Shown here in pieces: positions 48,647 to 57,775 of a DNA stretch of 64,000 nucleotides (position 1 is the stretch's first letter; each line of letters begins with the position of its first letter). The notes beneath the pieces were generated by a model. It was not told the origin of the DNA. It made no database searches and saw only the letters and a program-made list of their open reading frames with translations. A program made the position numbers and the translations under genes. The stretch lies in assembly GCA_947493455.1 (NCBI GenBank), contig CANLRB010000012.1, positions 89,562 to 153,561 on the forward strand. Direction: 5' to 3'. The DNA comes from an uncultured Pseudoalteromonas sp. (GTDB lineage Bacteria; Pseudomonadota; Gammaproteobacteria; Enterobacterales; Alteromonadaceae).

Positions 48647-49732
48647 ATGAGCCAATTTAACCAACAAGATAATTTACTTGGCCAATCAAATCGCTTTTTA
48701 GAAGTATTAGAACATGTCTCACAAGTAGCGCAACTTAATAAACCTGTTCTAATCATCGGCGAACGCGGAACCGGTAAAGAGCTGATTGCGGCGCGTTTGC
48801 ATTATCTATCGCAAAGGTGGGACCAAAACTATATAAAGTTAAATTGTGCCGCGCTCAATGAGAACTTACTCGAAAGCGAGCTCTTTGGTCATGAATCAGG
48901 GGCGTTTACCGGCGCTGGCAAGCGTCATGAAGGTCGTTTTGAACGTGCTGATGGCGGAACCCTCTTTTTAGATGAACTCGCCAATACATCGGGGTTAATT
49001 CAAGAAAAGCTGCTACGTGTTATCGAATATGGTGAGTTTGAACGTGTCGGCGGTAAATCGACAGTCAAAGTCAATACGCGACTTATTTGTGCTACTAACG
49101 AAGACTTACCTTATTTAGCAGAAATCGGTGAGTTTAGAAGTGACTTACTCGATCGCCTCGCATTTGACGTTATCACCTTACCACCACTTAGAGAACGCCA
49201 AGAAGATATTTTAATGCTAGCCGAACACTTCGCAATCAATATGGCAAGAGACCTCGAGTGGGAACTATTTAGCGGTTTTACCCGCACTGCCCAACAACAA
49301 TTGCTAGACTATGCGTGGCCCGGTAATATTCGTGAACTTAAAAACGTCGTCGAACGCAGTGTTTATCGCAGTGCAAACCCACATGTGCCAGTACATAATA
49401 TCGTCTTAGATCCGTTTGAAAGCCCATTTAGACCAAAGAGACGCGTCAAAACTCATGATCGAAAAAGCACAGAAGAAGCAAACGTTGCTGAATCAGCGAG
49501 CCACACAGCCGAGGCTCCTGCCTCGGTTACAGCCGTTGCGACTTTTCCTTGTGACTTGAAAGCCCTTTCAAATGAATATGAAATTAAATTAATTAATGAC
49601 GCCCTCAAGTTTAGTCAATATAATCAACGACGCACCGCTGACGCATTAGGACTGACCTATCATCAGCTGCGAGGCTATCTTAAAAAATATAATTTACTCG
49701 AGACCAACTCGAAAGAATCTGAGGCAAGCTAA
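48647..49732 (+). CDS. pspF: psp operon transcriptional activator PspF
   Basis: Sigma-54 enhancer-binding AAA+ protein lacking a receiver domain. 361 residues (E. coli about 325), lengthened by a linker at about 265-300. Walker A GERGTGKE (38-45), the sigma-54 contact loop GAFTGA (85-90), Walker B LFLDE (106-110), and a C-terminal Fis-type helix-turn-helix (NQRRTADALGLTYHQLRGYL). AGGGA upstream of ATG 48647. The stop is directly followed by the sapA start. Confidence 0.96.
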   Translation: MSQFNQQDNLLGQSNRFLEVLEHVSQVAQLNKPVLIIGERGTGKELIAARLHYLSQRWDQNYIKLNCAALNENLLESELFGHESGAFTGAGKRHEGRFERADGGTLFLDELANTSGLIQEKLLRVIEYGEFERVGGKSTVKVNTRLICATNEDLPYLAEIGEFRSDLLDRLAFDVITLPPLRERQEDILMLAEHFAINMARDLEWELFSGFTRTAQQQLLDYAWPGNIRELKNVVERSVYRSANPHVPVHNIVLDPFESPFRPKRRVKTHDRKSTEEANVAESASHTAEAPASVTAVATFPCDLKALSNEYEIKLINDALKFSQYNQRRTADALGLTYHQLRGYLKKYNLLETNSKESEAS

Positions 49733-51331
49733 ATGCGGACTTTAAGTATGCTATGTGTCTTGTTTACACTGTTAGCATGCTCTCCAGCAGAGCGTAAAGC
49801 GGGTAATTTAGGTTTAGTGTACTGCGCTGAAGCTAATCCAGCCTCGTTTAATCCACAAATAACTACAACAGGGTCAACCGTCGATCTTATTTCGGCGCAA
49901 CTGTACAATCGATTACTGTCAATTGACCCAGTAAGTGGTGAGTTTAAACCGGAACTCGCAACCAGTTGGCAGACTTCCGACGACGGTAAAAAAATCACAT
50001 TTACCCTGCGTAAAGATGTGTTGTTTCACAACACTGATTACTTTACGCCGACACGCGCGTTTAATGCCGACGATGTTATTTTTACCTTTACACGACTATT
50101 TGATGTTTATAATCCATTCCACTTTGTCAGTGAAGGCAACTACCCCTATTTTCAAAGTACAGGCCTCGATCAATTATTTCGTTCGGTTGAAAAAGTCGAT
50201 GACTATCAAGTTACCTTTGAACTGTTTAATGCAGATAGCAGCTTTTTGTCGAATATGGCAACAGACTTTGCGGTCATTTTATCAGAAGAATATGCACAAA
50301 AATTATTGAACAATGATAACCTAGAGCAGATTGATGTGAAGCCCGTCGGTACAGGCCCATATCAATTTAAACAATTTCAACGAGATGTTATGGTGCGATA
50401 TTATCGCAACGAAAACTATTGGCAACATCCGGTTGCACTAAAACAACTCGTTTTTGATATCACGCCAGATAGTAATACCCGTATCGCTAAACTACTCACC
50501 AAAGAATGCGATATTGCTGCCTACCCAAGTAACGCACAAATTCCAGTACTTGAAGCCCGCGAGGATCTCGAGGTCGAAATGCTAGCAAACCTAAATGTAG
50601 GCTATTGGGCATTCAATACACAAAAACCACCATTTGATAACGTTGCTGTACGTCGCGCATTAGCACACGCCATCGACCGCAACAAAATCATGCAAGCCGT
50701 TTACTTTGGCAACGCGACCGCTGCGCATTCGATTTTGCCACCCGATTCATGGGCGTATCAAGCCCAACCAAATTTTCCGACCTATAATCCGGTACTGGCA
50801 AAAACATTACTTGAGCAAGCTGGTTTTGAAGATGGCTTTACGATGAATATTTGGGCCATGCCAGTTAGCCGTATTTATAATCCCAATGCACGAAAAATGG
50901 CAAAGCTCATTCAAAGCGACCTCAAAAAAGTGGGTATCACGGTCAATATCATTGAATACGAGTGGAACACGTTTTTAGATAAACTAACACTTCACCAACA
51001 TGACTCAGTGCTTATCGGCTGGGCCGCTGACTCACCCGATCCCGTCAATTTTCTGAGTCCTATTTTAAGTTGCGCTGCGGTTTTTAGTGGTAAAAACCCA
51101 TCAAATTGGTGTAATTCTGAATTTGATTTAGTCTTGACCCAAGCAATAGACACAAATTCAATAGAGCAACGAAAAGAGCATTATTACACGGCACAACAAA
51201 TGATCAGTCAGCAATTACCGCTTTTACCCATTGCACACGGACTAAGATTACAAGCGAAAAGTAATCAGGTTAGTGGGATTAACATTCCTCCGTTTGGCGG
51301 CGTGCAATTAGCCAATGCAAGGAAAGAGTAA
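49733..51331 (+). CDS. sapA: peptide ABC transporter binding protein SapA, lipoprotein form
   Basis: SBP_bac_5 family binding protein for the Sap peptide importer. 532 residues. The N-terminus has a lipoprotein signal: hydrophobic stretch then LLAC with Cys16, Ser at +2, rather than the cleaved signal remembered for E. coli SapA. Mature start GLVYCAEANPASFNPQ, then SAQLYNRLLSIDP and the C-terminal RKEHYYTAQQMISQQLPLLP. Starts right after the pspF stop and shares TAATG with sapB. Confidence 0.93.
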   Translation: MRTLSMLCVLFTLLACSPAERKAGNLGLVYCAEANPASFNPQITTTGSTVDLISAQLYNRLLSIDPVSGEFKPELATSWQTSDDGKKITFTLRKDVLFHNTDYFTPTRAFNADDVIFTFTRLFDVYNPFHFVSEGNYPYFQSTGLDQLFRSVEKVDDYQVTFELFNADSSFLSNMATDFAVILSEEYAQKLLNNDNLEQIDVKPVGTGPYQFKQFQRDVMVRYYRNENYWQHPVALKQLVFDITPDSNTRIAKLLTKECDIAAYPSNAQIPVLEAREDLEVEMLANLNVGYWAFNTQKPPFDNVAVRRALAHAIDRNKIMQAVYFGNATAAHSILPPDSWAYQAQPNFPTYNPVLAKTLLEQAGFEDGFTMNIWAMPVSRIYNPNARKMAKLIQSDLKKVGITVNIIEYEWNTFLDKLTLHQHDSVLIGWAADSPDPVNFLSPILSCAAVFSGKNPSNWCNSEFDLVLTQAIDTNSIEQRKEHYYTAQQMISQQLPLLPIAHGLRLQAKSNQVSGINIPPFGGVQLANARKE

Positions 51332-52365
51332 TGTTACGCCAGTATTTAGTGAGAAGACTTACTCTTTTATTTTTTATGGTTTTATTGCTCAGCCTGTTCA
51401 CCTTTACACTAAGCTATTTATTCCCAGGCGATGTGAGTACTAACTTAAGTGGTATTGACAGCGCAGGATTTAATGCCAATGACCAAATAACCGAAAAGTA
51501 TAAACTTAATGAAAATTACTTATTACAGTATTTTGCCTTTATTCAACATATTGTAAATGGTGACTGGGGGCTGTCGTTAGCATCAGGCCAACCGGTTTTT
51601 GAGCATGTTAAAACGCTATTTCCCGCAACTGTTGAGCTCGCTTTATATGCCCTTTTAATATCAATATTAATAGGCATCCCGACCGGGGTTATCGCCGCAG
51701 CATACCATAAAAAATGGCAAGACCACGTCATATATACGGTGACATTATTTGCTTATTCAACACCGGTCTTTTGGCTCGCTTTGATATTAATAATGGCGTT
51801 TTGTTTGCAGCTGGGTCTGCTACCGATGTCAGGTCGAATTAGTTTGCTATTTGAAGTCGAACATCAAACGGGCTTTTTGCTAATTGATATTCTGCTATCA
51901 AACAACACCTATAAGCAGGCAGCATTGATCGACGCATTTCATCATTTACTGCTGCCATCAATAGTACTTGCCACCTACCCGACCGCCGTACTTGTTCGCT
52001 TTACAAAAGATGCCATGTTGGATGTGCTAGATAAAAGCTATATTAAATCAGCGCGGGCAAAAGGTCTCAACCATTCACAAATTATCTTTCATCATGCACT
52101 TCGTAACGCGCTGCTTCCGGTTATATCACAAATCGGACTCCAGTTTAGTACCTTGATTACACTTGCTATGATTACAGAAGTTATTTTTTCATGGCCTGGC
52201 ATCGGAGCGTGGTTAATAAACAGTATCTACCAACGTGACTTCCCCGCGATTATGGGTGGATTATTAACCGTATCACTGTTTGTTATAATCGCAACTATGA
52301 TTGCAGATATACTCAACACCATACTTGACCCCGTAAGTAGGAACCGCTCGCATGGCCAAGTTTAA
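51331..52365 (+). CDS. sapB: Sap ABC transporter permease SapB
   Basis: DppB-type inner-membrane permease, 344 residues (E. coli 321). About six membrane helices; N-terminal MLRQYLVRRLTLLFFMVLLL, binding-protein-dependent loop SYIKSARAKGLNHSQIIFHH, then NALLPVISQIGLQF. Overlaps sapC by 14 bases. Confidence 0.95.
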   Translation: MLRQYLVRRLTLLFFMVLLLSLFTFTLSYLFPGDVSTNLSGIDSAGFNANDQITEKYKLNENYLLQYFAFIQHIVNGDWGLSLASGQPVFEHVKTLFPATVELALYALLISILIGIPTGVIAAAYHKKWQDHVIYTVTLFAYSTPVFWLALILIMAFCLQLGLLPMSGRISLLFEVEHQTGFLLIDILLSNNTYKQAALIDAFHHLLLPSIVLATYPTAVLVRFTKDAMLDVLDKSYIKSARAKGLNHSQIIFHHALRNALLPVISQIGLQFSTLITLAMITEVIFSWPGIGAWLINSIYQRDFPAIMGGLLTVSLFVIIATMIADILNTILDPVSRNRSHGQV

Positions 52366-53245
52366 ATTATTCAATGAAGATGCTAACAAATCACCGTTAA
52401 AACACCTTTGGCGTCACTTTAAGTCAAATCACAGCGCGTTAGTAGGCCTTTGGGTATTTTTACTATTAGCGATACTGGCCATTAGTGCCCCTTTAATTGC
52501 GCCTTACGGGGTTAATGAACAAAATGCGCAAGCACTGATTTTGCCCCCCTCATGGGATGATGCAGGTCAAGTCGAGTTTATTTTAGGTACTGACGGGTTA
52601 GGCCGTGATTTGTTGTCTCGATTAATGAACGGTGCTACAAGTACCTTCGGCCTCGCTATTCTTGCGGCATTATTAACCACAGCAATTGGGGTTGTATTAG
52701 GCGTTTTTGCAGGTCTTACCCGCGGCGTTAAATCAAGTGTGCTTAATCACCTACTCGATATTACCCTCGCAATTCCGAGCTTATTACTCGCAATTGTGAT
52801 TGTTGCAATCCTTGGACCTGGTTTAATGAATACGGTGTGGGCAATTATCTTCGCCTTATTACCTCAGTATATCCACTCCGTTCGAAACTTAGTTGCTCAA
52901 GAGTTAAGCAAAGACTATATTGTTGCCCAACGACTCGATGGTGCAAATAAGTGGCAAATACTCAAAACTGGAATTTTGCCGAATATTTATGAGCATATTG
53001 TCGTCATTTTTACCATGTCACTATCTACAGCTGTACTCGATATTGCAGCACTTGGCTTTTTGCAATTAGGCGCTCAAGCACCTACCGCAGAATGGGGCGC
53101 TATTCTCGCTGAAAACCTCAGTCTAATCTATCTCGCGCCTTGGACCGTCGCATTGCCGGGTATTCTATTATTCATCGCAATACTATCTACAAACCTTGTT
53201 GGTGATGGTTTACGTCACGCACTTCAAAAACGAAGGGCCAGCTAA
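52352..53245 (+). CDS. sapC: Sap ABC transporter permease SapC
   Basis: DppC-type permease, 297 residues (E. coli 296). LWRHFKSNHSALVGLWVFLL at the N-terminus, FILGTDGLGRDLLSRLMNGA, and the EAA-like loop DYIVAQRLDGANKWQILKTG. Six predicted helices. Overlaps sapB, and its last base is shared with the sapD start. Confidence 0.95.
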   Translation: MAKFKLFNEDANKSPLKHLWRHFKSNHSALVGLWVFLLLAILAISAPLIAPYGVNEQNAQALILPPSWDDAGQVEFILGTDGLGRDLLSRLMNGATSTFGLAILAALLTTAIGVVLGVFAGLTRGVKSSVLNHLLDITLAIPSLLLAIVIVAILGPGLMNTVWAIIFALLPQYIHSVRNLVAQELSKDYIVAQRLDGANKWQILKTGILPNIYEHIVVIFTMSLSTAVLDIAALGFLQLGAQAPTAEWGAILAENLSLIYLAPWTVALPGILLFIAILSTNLVGDGLRHALQKRRAS

Positions 53246-54231
53246 TGCATTTACTCGATATTCGAAATCTAACGATTGAACTCAATACCGGCGACCACGT
53301 AATACGTGCGGTTGATAAAGTGAATCTAAGCCTCAAAGAAGGCGAAGTACACGCGCTTGTAGGGGAATCAGGATCGGGTAAAAGCTTAATTGCAAAGGCG
53401 CTCATGGGTGTACTTAACGAGCGTTGGCAAGTGACGGCTGATCGCATTCATTGGCAAGGCGTTGACCTAATGCGCTTGCCGCCAGAAAAACGCCGCAAGC
53501 TCATTGGCAAAGAAATAGCCATGATTTATCAAGAACCCAGTTCATGCTTAGATCCAACGGCAAAGATTTTCGAACAAATTGCCGAAAGTATTCCTGAACA
53601 AGGACTCAGTGGCTACTTTTGGCAGCGAAAAAAACAACGTAAGCAACGCGCAACAGCGTTATTGCATAAAGTTGGTATTAAACGCCATACAAAAGTTCTC
53701 GATAGCTATCCACACGAGCTCTCTGAAGGTGTTTGTCAAAAAGTGATGATAGCAATGGCCATTGCTCGCTCGCCTAAACTGCTAATTGCAGATGAACCAA
53801 CAACTGCGCTAGAAAGTACCACTCGCGCTCAAATTTTTCGATTGTTAAAAAGCCTTAACCAACTTAAGAGTATGTCAATTTTGATGATCAGCCATGAACT
53901 CGCTGAACTTAATGATTGGACACATGGCTTACATGTTTTGTATTGCGGCCAAATGGTCGAAGCTGGACCATCTAAAAAGGTTTTCGGCTCACCAAAACAT
54001 CCATATACACAAGCGCTGATAAAAAGCTCTCCTGAGCACAATGTCGCACTTGAACACAAGAGTGAGTTATACGCATTAAAAGGTACAATACCAACGTTAC
54101 AACACCTGCCTATTGGGTGCAGATTAGGCCCGCGTTGTCCTCAAGCGCAAAAGGACTGTGTCGCAACACCACAAGCGAATGATTTTCACGGGCATACTGT
54201 CGCCTGTCATTTTCCTCTTTCACAAAAATAG
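53245..54231 (+). CDS. sapD: Sap ABC transporter ATPase SapD
   Basis: 328 residues (E. coli 330). Walker A GESGSGKS, Q-loop MIYQEPSSCLDP, Walker B LLIADEPTTAL. The signature motif is LSEGVCQK, a SapD-type variant of LSGGQ. A C-terminal oligopeptide-transporter extension has CRLGPRCPQAQKDC. In enterobacteria SapD has also been tied to ATP-dependent Trk potassium uptake. Confidence 0.95.
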   Translation: MHLLDIRNLTIELNTGDHVIRAVDKVNLSLKEGEVHALVGESGSGKSLIAKALMGVLNERWQVTADRIHWQGVDLMRLPPEKRRKLIGKEIAMIYQEPSSCLDPTAKIFEQIAESIPEQGLSGYFWQRKKQRKQRATALLHKVGIKRHTKVLDSYPHELSEGVCQKVMIAMAIARSPKLLIADEPTTALESTTRAQIFRLLKSLNQLKSMSILMISHELAELNDWTHGLHVLYCGQMVEAGPSKKVFGSPKHPYTQALIKSSPEHNVALEHKSELYALKGTIPTLQHLPIGCRLGPRCPQAQKDCVATPQANDFHGHTVACHFPLSQK

Positions 54232-54239
54232 GGTTTTAA

Positions 54240-55001
54240 ATGCAACCGATATTGAAAGTTCAAGCGTTAAACAAACAATATAAAACCCGAGACGGGCTCT
54301 TTAGAAGTCGCTTTTTTAGTGCACTCGAAAACGTTTCTTTTTGTTTAAATAAGGGTGAAACCTTAGCCGTTATTGGTGAAACTGGTTCAGGTAAAAGTAC
54401 GTTAGGCAGAATACTGGCAGGCGCTGAAGCCTCTGACCGTGGCCAAATATTATTACAAGGTCAGATTATTGAAGATGATGGTAAACGTATAGTTCACTCC
54501 AAAGAGCTGCGCTTGATTTTTCAAGACCCAATGAAGTCTCTCAACCCGAGTTTAACCATCGAAAAAATTTTGAGTGAGATACTTGAGTTAAATACCCAAC
54601 TAAATGAACAACAACGAAGAGACAAGATTAACGAAACCTTGCTAACGGTCGGTTTACTTGCCGAGCACCGCAACTACTATGCACATATGTTTTCAGGTGG
54701 TCAAATTCAACGTGTCGCCCTTGCCAGAGCCATTATTCTTGATCCGCTTGTGTTGATACTCGACGAAGCGCTTTCTTCGCTCGATCCCTCAGTACGGGCG
54801 CAAACTGTCAACCTTTTGCTCTCATTACAAAGAAAAATAGGCCTCAGTTATGTACTTATCACAAATCATCTATCTTTAGTTCGCCATATGAGTGATTCAC
54901 TGCTTATTCTTGACCAAGGCAAAGCAATCGAATATGGCAAAACCAGTGAGCTATTTTCGTGTGCCCAATCAAAGCAAGGACAGCGACTACTTAGCTGTTA
55001 A
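54240..55001 (+). CDS. sapF: Sap ABC transporter ATPase SapF
   Basis: 253 residues (E. coli 268). Walker A GETGSGKST, Q-loop LIFQDPMKSLNPS, signature FSGGQIQRVALARAI, Walker B LVLILDEALSSLD, and H-loop ITNHLSLV. Last gene of sapABCDF, eight bases after sapD, followed by a bidirectional terminator. Confidence 0.95.
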   Translation: MQPILKVQALNKQYKTRDGLFRSRFFSALENVSFCLNKGETLAVIGETGSGKSTLGRILAGAEASDRGQILLQGQIIEDDGKRIVHSKELRLIFQDPMKSLNPSLTIEKILSEILELNTQLNEQQRRDKINETLLTVGLLAEHRNYYAHMFSGGQIQRVALARAIILDPLVLILDEALSSLDPSVRAQTVNLLLSLQRKIGLSYVLITNHLSLVRHMSDSLLILDQGKAIEYGKTSELFSCAQSKQGQRLLSC

Positions 55002-55047
55002 AGCAATTGTTTTACCAATTAAGGTAATTAGTACTCAATTCGAATAA

Positions 55048-55080
55048 TAAAAAAGGCCACAAATGTGGCCTTTATATTTA
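55048..55080. terminator. bidirectional terminator between sapF and ppiD
   Basis: 9-bp stem AAAGGCCAC (55052-55060) / GTGGCCTTT (55065-55073), loop AAAT, A-rich and T-rich flanks. It serves sapF on the plus strand and ppiD on the minus strand. Confidence 0.85.
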
Positions 55081-55119
55081 GCAGTGACTTGTCTTACAAC
55101 GCCTCACTTTTAATCTAGA

Positions 55120-57027
55120 TTAAAGCTCAGACTCAACTGGCGCTACTGCCGCGCTATTGATATCAGCATTAGCTTTTAATGCTTCAACAAACGCGGTAAA
55201 GCTTTTACCAATTTGTTGACGTGCAATACTTTGTTTTGCTTGCTCATCAAGCGCTTTTTCTGGCGCATCATACACTTTATTAAGCGCGATAATGCTTGCG
55301 TCGCCATTATTTAAGGTAACTAGCTTAGTCACCGGCTTGTCTGTCGGTTTAGCAAGCTTAAACGTCGCTTGAACAACTTCATATGATGGCGTAAACCCTT
55401 TACGAGTCATACCTGTTGCTGGTGCTACAGTTAAACCTTCAGCCTCGGCAAGTGTCGCTAAGCTCTCACCCGCAGTTACTTTTTCGTAGAGTGCATCCGC
55501 TTTTTCCTTCGCAAGTTCGCCCGCTTTCTCATTGGTTAGCGTTGTTGTGATACTAGCTGAAACTTCCTCTAACGGTTTAACAGCCGCTGCCACATGCTCT
55601 TTTACGCGCACAAAGATAATATGCTCATTACCTAATTCAATTAGTTCTGAGTTAACGCCATCTTCAAGTAATTCAGCTGAAAACGCAGCAGTCAGTACCT
55701 TCGGGTTGTTGACTGGTGCCGGCGCATTGTTGCGAGAAAATAGCGCAGTTGATTTAACCTCAACGCCTGCAGCTTCAGCTGCTTCTGCCAACGAATCAGC
55801 AACTTCAAATGCCAAATCAGTGACTTCAGTTTGAAGTTCATAATACTGATCCAGCTTTTGCTCCATCGCTAACTTTTCTTTAATTTCTTCTTTTACGTCT
55901 GCTAATGGCTTCGTCTGCTCAGTAACTAAATCGGTTAATTGGATAATGTGGTAGCCAAATTCAGATTGAACAACTTCTGAAATATCACCTTTCGCAGCTA
56001 GCGCAAAAGCCGCCTCTTCAAAAGCAGGATCCATCATATCGCGGTCAATCCACTCAAGATCACCACCAAGTTCTGCACTTACAACATCGTCTGACTTTTC
56101 TGATGCCACTTTAGCAAACTCCGCGCCACCTTTTAATTCCATTAAGATACTGTCAGCTTTCGCTTTTGCAGCGGCATCGTCTTCTAGATTTTCGATCAAG
56201 ATATGCGATACACGACGGCGCTCCGGCTCTAAATACAATGCTTTATTTTCATCATAGTTTGCTGCGATATCGGCGTCGCTGATTGGTGTTGATAGCGCAA
56301 GGTCAGCAGCCTTGAATTCAAGGTACTCTAAGCTAATTTGTTCTGGTGCCATAAACTTAGCTTGATTTAAAGTGTAGTAATCATTGCGTTGCTCATCACT
56401 AATAGTTACTTGTGATTTAAATTGCTCAGCCGTAATGGTAAGTACATCAGCGTCACGCAATTGATTTTCTAACTTAGTCACAGCCGCTAACTCATTATCC
56501 AAAGTAAAGTCAGTCGCAGTCAATGCGCCAACTAATTGGTTACGAGTCATTTCAGCACGCAGATAATCTCTAAATGAATCAGGTGAATAATTCATTTGAC
56601 GAATAACTTGAAGGTAACGGTCGTTGTTAAACTGGCCACCGACTTGGAAATAAGAAATATTACGTATTTCTTCTTTCAATGCTTCGTCACTTACACGCAA
56701 ACCTAATTCAGACGCTAATTGGTTTTGTAATTCTTGTTGTACTAACCTATCGACGACCGATTGACGTAATTGCGCCATGTAACTCGGGTCCGAAGCGATT
56801 TGACTAAAATATTCACCAAACTGTTGTTCTAAGCGAGCACGTTCATTTTCGTACGCACGGGCGAAGCTCAATTGGCTAATTTCTTTACCATTTACCGTTG
56901 CAATTGGTTGTTCAGTCGTTTGACCTAAGTAACTACCAATACCGGCAAGAGCAAAGGACAAAATCACTAAGGTCAAAATAACTTTTGCAGTTACACCTTG
57001 TGAACCTTCTCTAATTCTCTCTAGCAT
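55120..57027 (-). CDS. ppiD: periplasmic folding chaperone PpiD
   Basis: Membrane-anchored chaperone near the Sec translocon. 635 residues (E. coli 623). Cytoplasmic N-terminus MLERIREGSQGVTAKVILTL, one transmembrane helix at about 15-35, a SurA-like N-terminal domain (TVNGKEISQLSFARAYENER), a parvulin domain near 265-360 (RRVSHILIENLEDD; GGDLEWIDRDMMDPAFEEAA; EFGYHIIQLTDL), and a second parvulin-like region. Downstream of hupB in the usual order. Confidence 0.95.
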   Translation of the reverse strand: MLERIREGSQGVTAKVILTLVILSFALAGIGSYLGQTTEQPIATVNGKEISQLSFARAYENERARLEQQFGEYFSQIASDPSYMAQLRQSVVDRLVQQELQNQLASELGLRVSDEALKEEIRNISYFQVGGQFNNDRYLQVIRQMNYSPDSFRDYLRAEMTRNQLVGALTATDFTLDNELAAVTKLENQLRDADVLTITAEQFKSQVTISDEQRNDYYTLNQAKFMAPEQISLEYLEFKAADLALSTPISDADIAANYDENKALYLEPERRRVSHILIENLEDDAAAKAKADSILMELKGGAEFAKVASEKSDDVVSAELGGDLEWIDRDMMDPAFEEAAFALAAKGDISEVVQSEFGYHIIQLTDLVTEQTKPLADVKEEIKEKLAMEQKLDQYYELQTEVTDLAFEVADSLAEAAEAAGVEVKSTALFSRNNAPAPVNNPKVLTAAFSAELLEDGVNSELIELGNEHIIFVRVKEHVAAAVKPLEEVSASITTTLTNEKAGELAKEKADALYEKVTAGESLATLAEAEGLTVAPATGMTRKGFTPSYEVVQATFKLAKPTDKPVTKLVTLNNGDASIIALNKVYDAPEKALDEQAKQSIARQQIGKSFTAFVEALKANADINSAAVAPVESEL

Positions 57028-57162
57028 TGTTTCTATCTCATTATTCCGTTAGGTGCTGAGTTGTTATTATGGCTCTAAGAGCGTCACCTAATACAACAAA
57101 TATCTGCCTATTAGCGAGTAACTCAGTCAGTTAACTTGGTAATTATCCAAGTTCTATAAATG

Positions 57163-57193
57163 TAAAAAGCGCATCTTAACAGATGCGCCTTTT
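57163..57193 (-). terminator. intrinsic terminator after hupB
   Basis: 8-bp stem GCGCATCT (57169-57176) / AGATGCGC (57181-57188), loop of four, with TTTTTACA following on the minus strand; also A/T-flanked on the plus strand. Confidence 0.8.
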
Positions 57194-57278
57194 TACTTGA
57201 AGAACTAACTTAGGCGTAATTTCAATTTAATCTTATTACTCACCTGAGTCTCCGTTCTTCTATGCGTTAACTACTAAA

Positions 57279-57551
57279 TTAGTTAACTGCGTCTTTTAGA
57301 GCTTTACCTGCTTTAAAAGAAGGAATTGTTGCAGCTGCAATTTCAATTGCTTCGCCTGTTTGTGGGTTGCGGCCAGTACGTGCTGCACGCTCACGAACTG
57401 AAAAAGTACCAAAACCTACAAGCGCTACAGAATCACCCTCTTTTAGTGCATTTGTTACGCCTTCAATGAATGAATCTAACGCACGGCCCGCTGCCGCTTT
57501 TGAAATGTCTGCGCCTGTTGCAATTTGATCAACTAGTTGAGATTTATTCAC
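57279..57551 (-). CDS. hupB: DNA-binding protein HU-beta
   Basis: Nucleoid protein that bends DNA. 90 residues, the same as E. coli. Start GTG 57551 with AGGGG eight bases upstream. [20 protein letters not shown] at the N-terminus, [20 protein letters not shown] with the DNA-binding arm, and [13 protein letters not shown] at the end. Lies between lon and ppiD, the usual gammaproteobacterial place. Confidence 0.97.
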   Translation of the reverse strand: MNKSQLVDQIATGADISKAAAGRALDSFIEGVTNALKEGDSVALVGFGTFSVRERAARTGRNPQTGEAIEIAAATIPSFKAGKALKDAVN

Positions 57552-57582
57552 AATATCATCCCCTTACATTGTTATTATTTAA

Positions 57583-57606
57583 TGTGGTTTATTTATTTTA
57601 ACCACA
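57583..57606. repeat. inverted repeat in the hupB leader
   Basis: TGTGGTT (57583-57589) / AACCACA (57600-57606) with a ten-base AT-rich centre, about 30 to 55 bases upstream of the hupB start. It could be an operator or an RNA hairpin; no known family is recognised. Confidence 0.45.
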
Positions 57607-57664
57607 CTTAAGTCAAATTAGATAAGGCACAAAACTGTGGCTTTCTAATGTTATAATTCTTTCT

Positions 57665-57690
57665 AGCCTAGGCTGTATAAGGGCTAGGCT
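57665..57690. repeat. inverted repeat between lon and hupB
   Basis: AGCCTAG (57665-57671) / CTAGGCT (57684-57690) around 12 bases, about 90 bases past the lon stop. There is no T-run, so it is not a clear terminator; it may be a processing or stability element. Confidence 0.4.
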
Positions 57691-57775
57691 TAAAACCAGT
57701 GCTTAACTTAGCACAGAGAATTTATTTGAAAAGCCCTTTACAGCACTTTTTTTTACTTTTTGTCTATTTTTTTGT

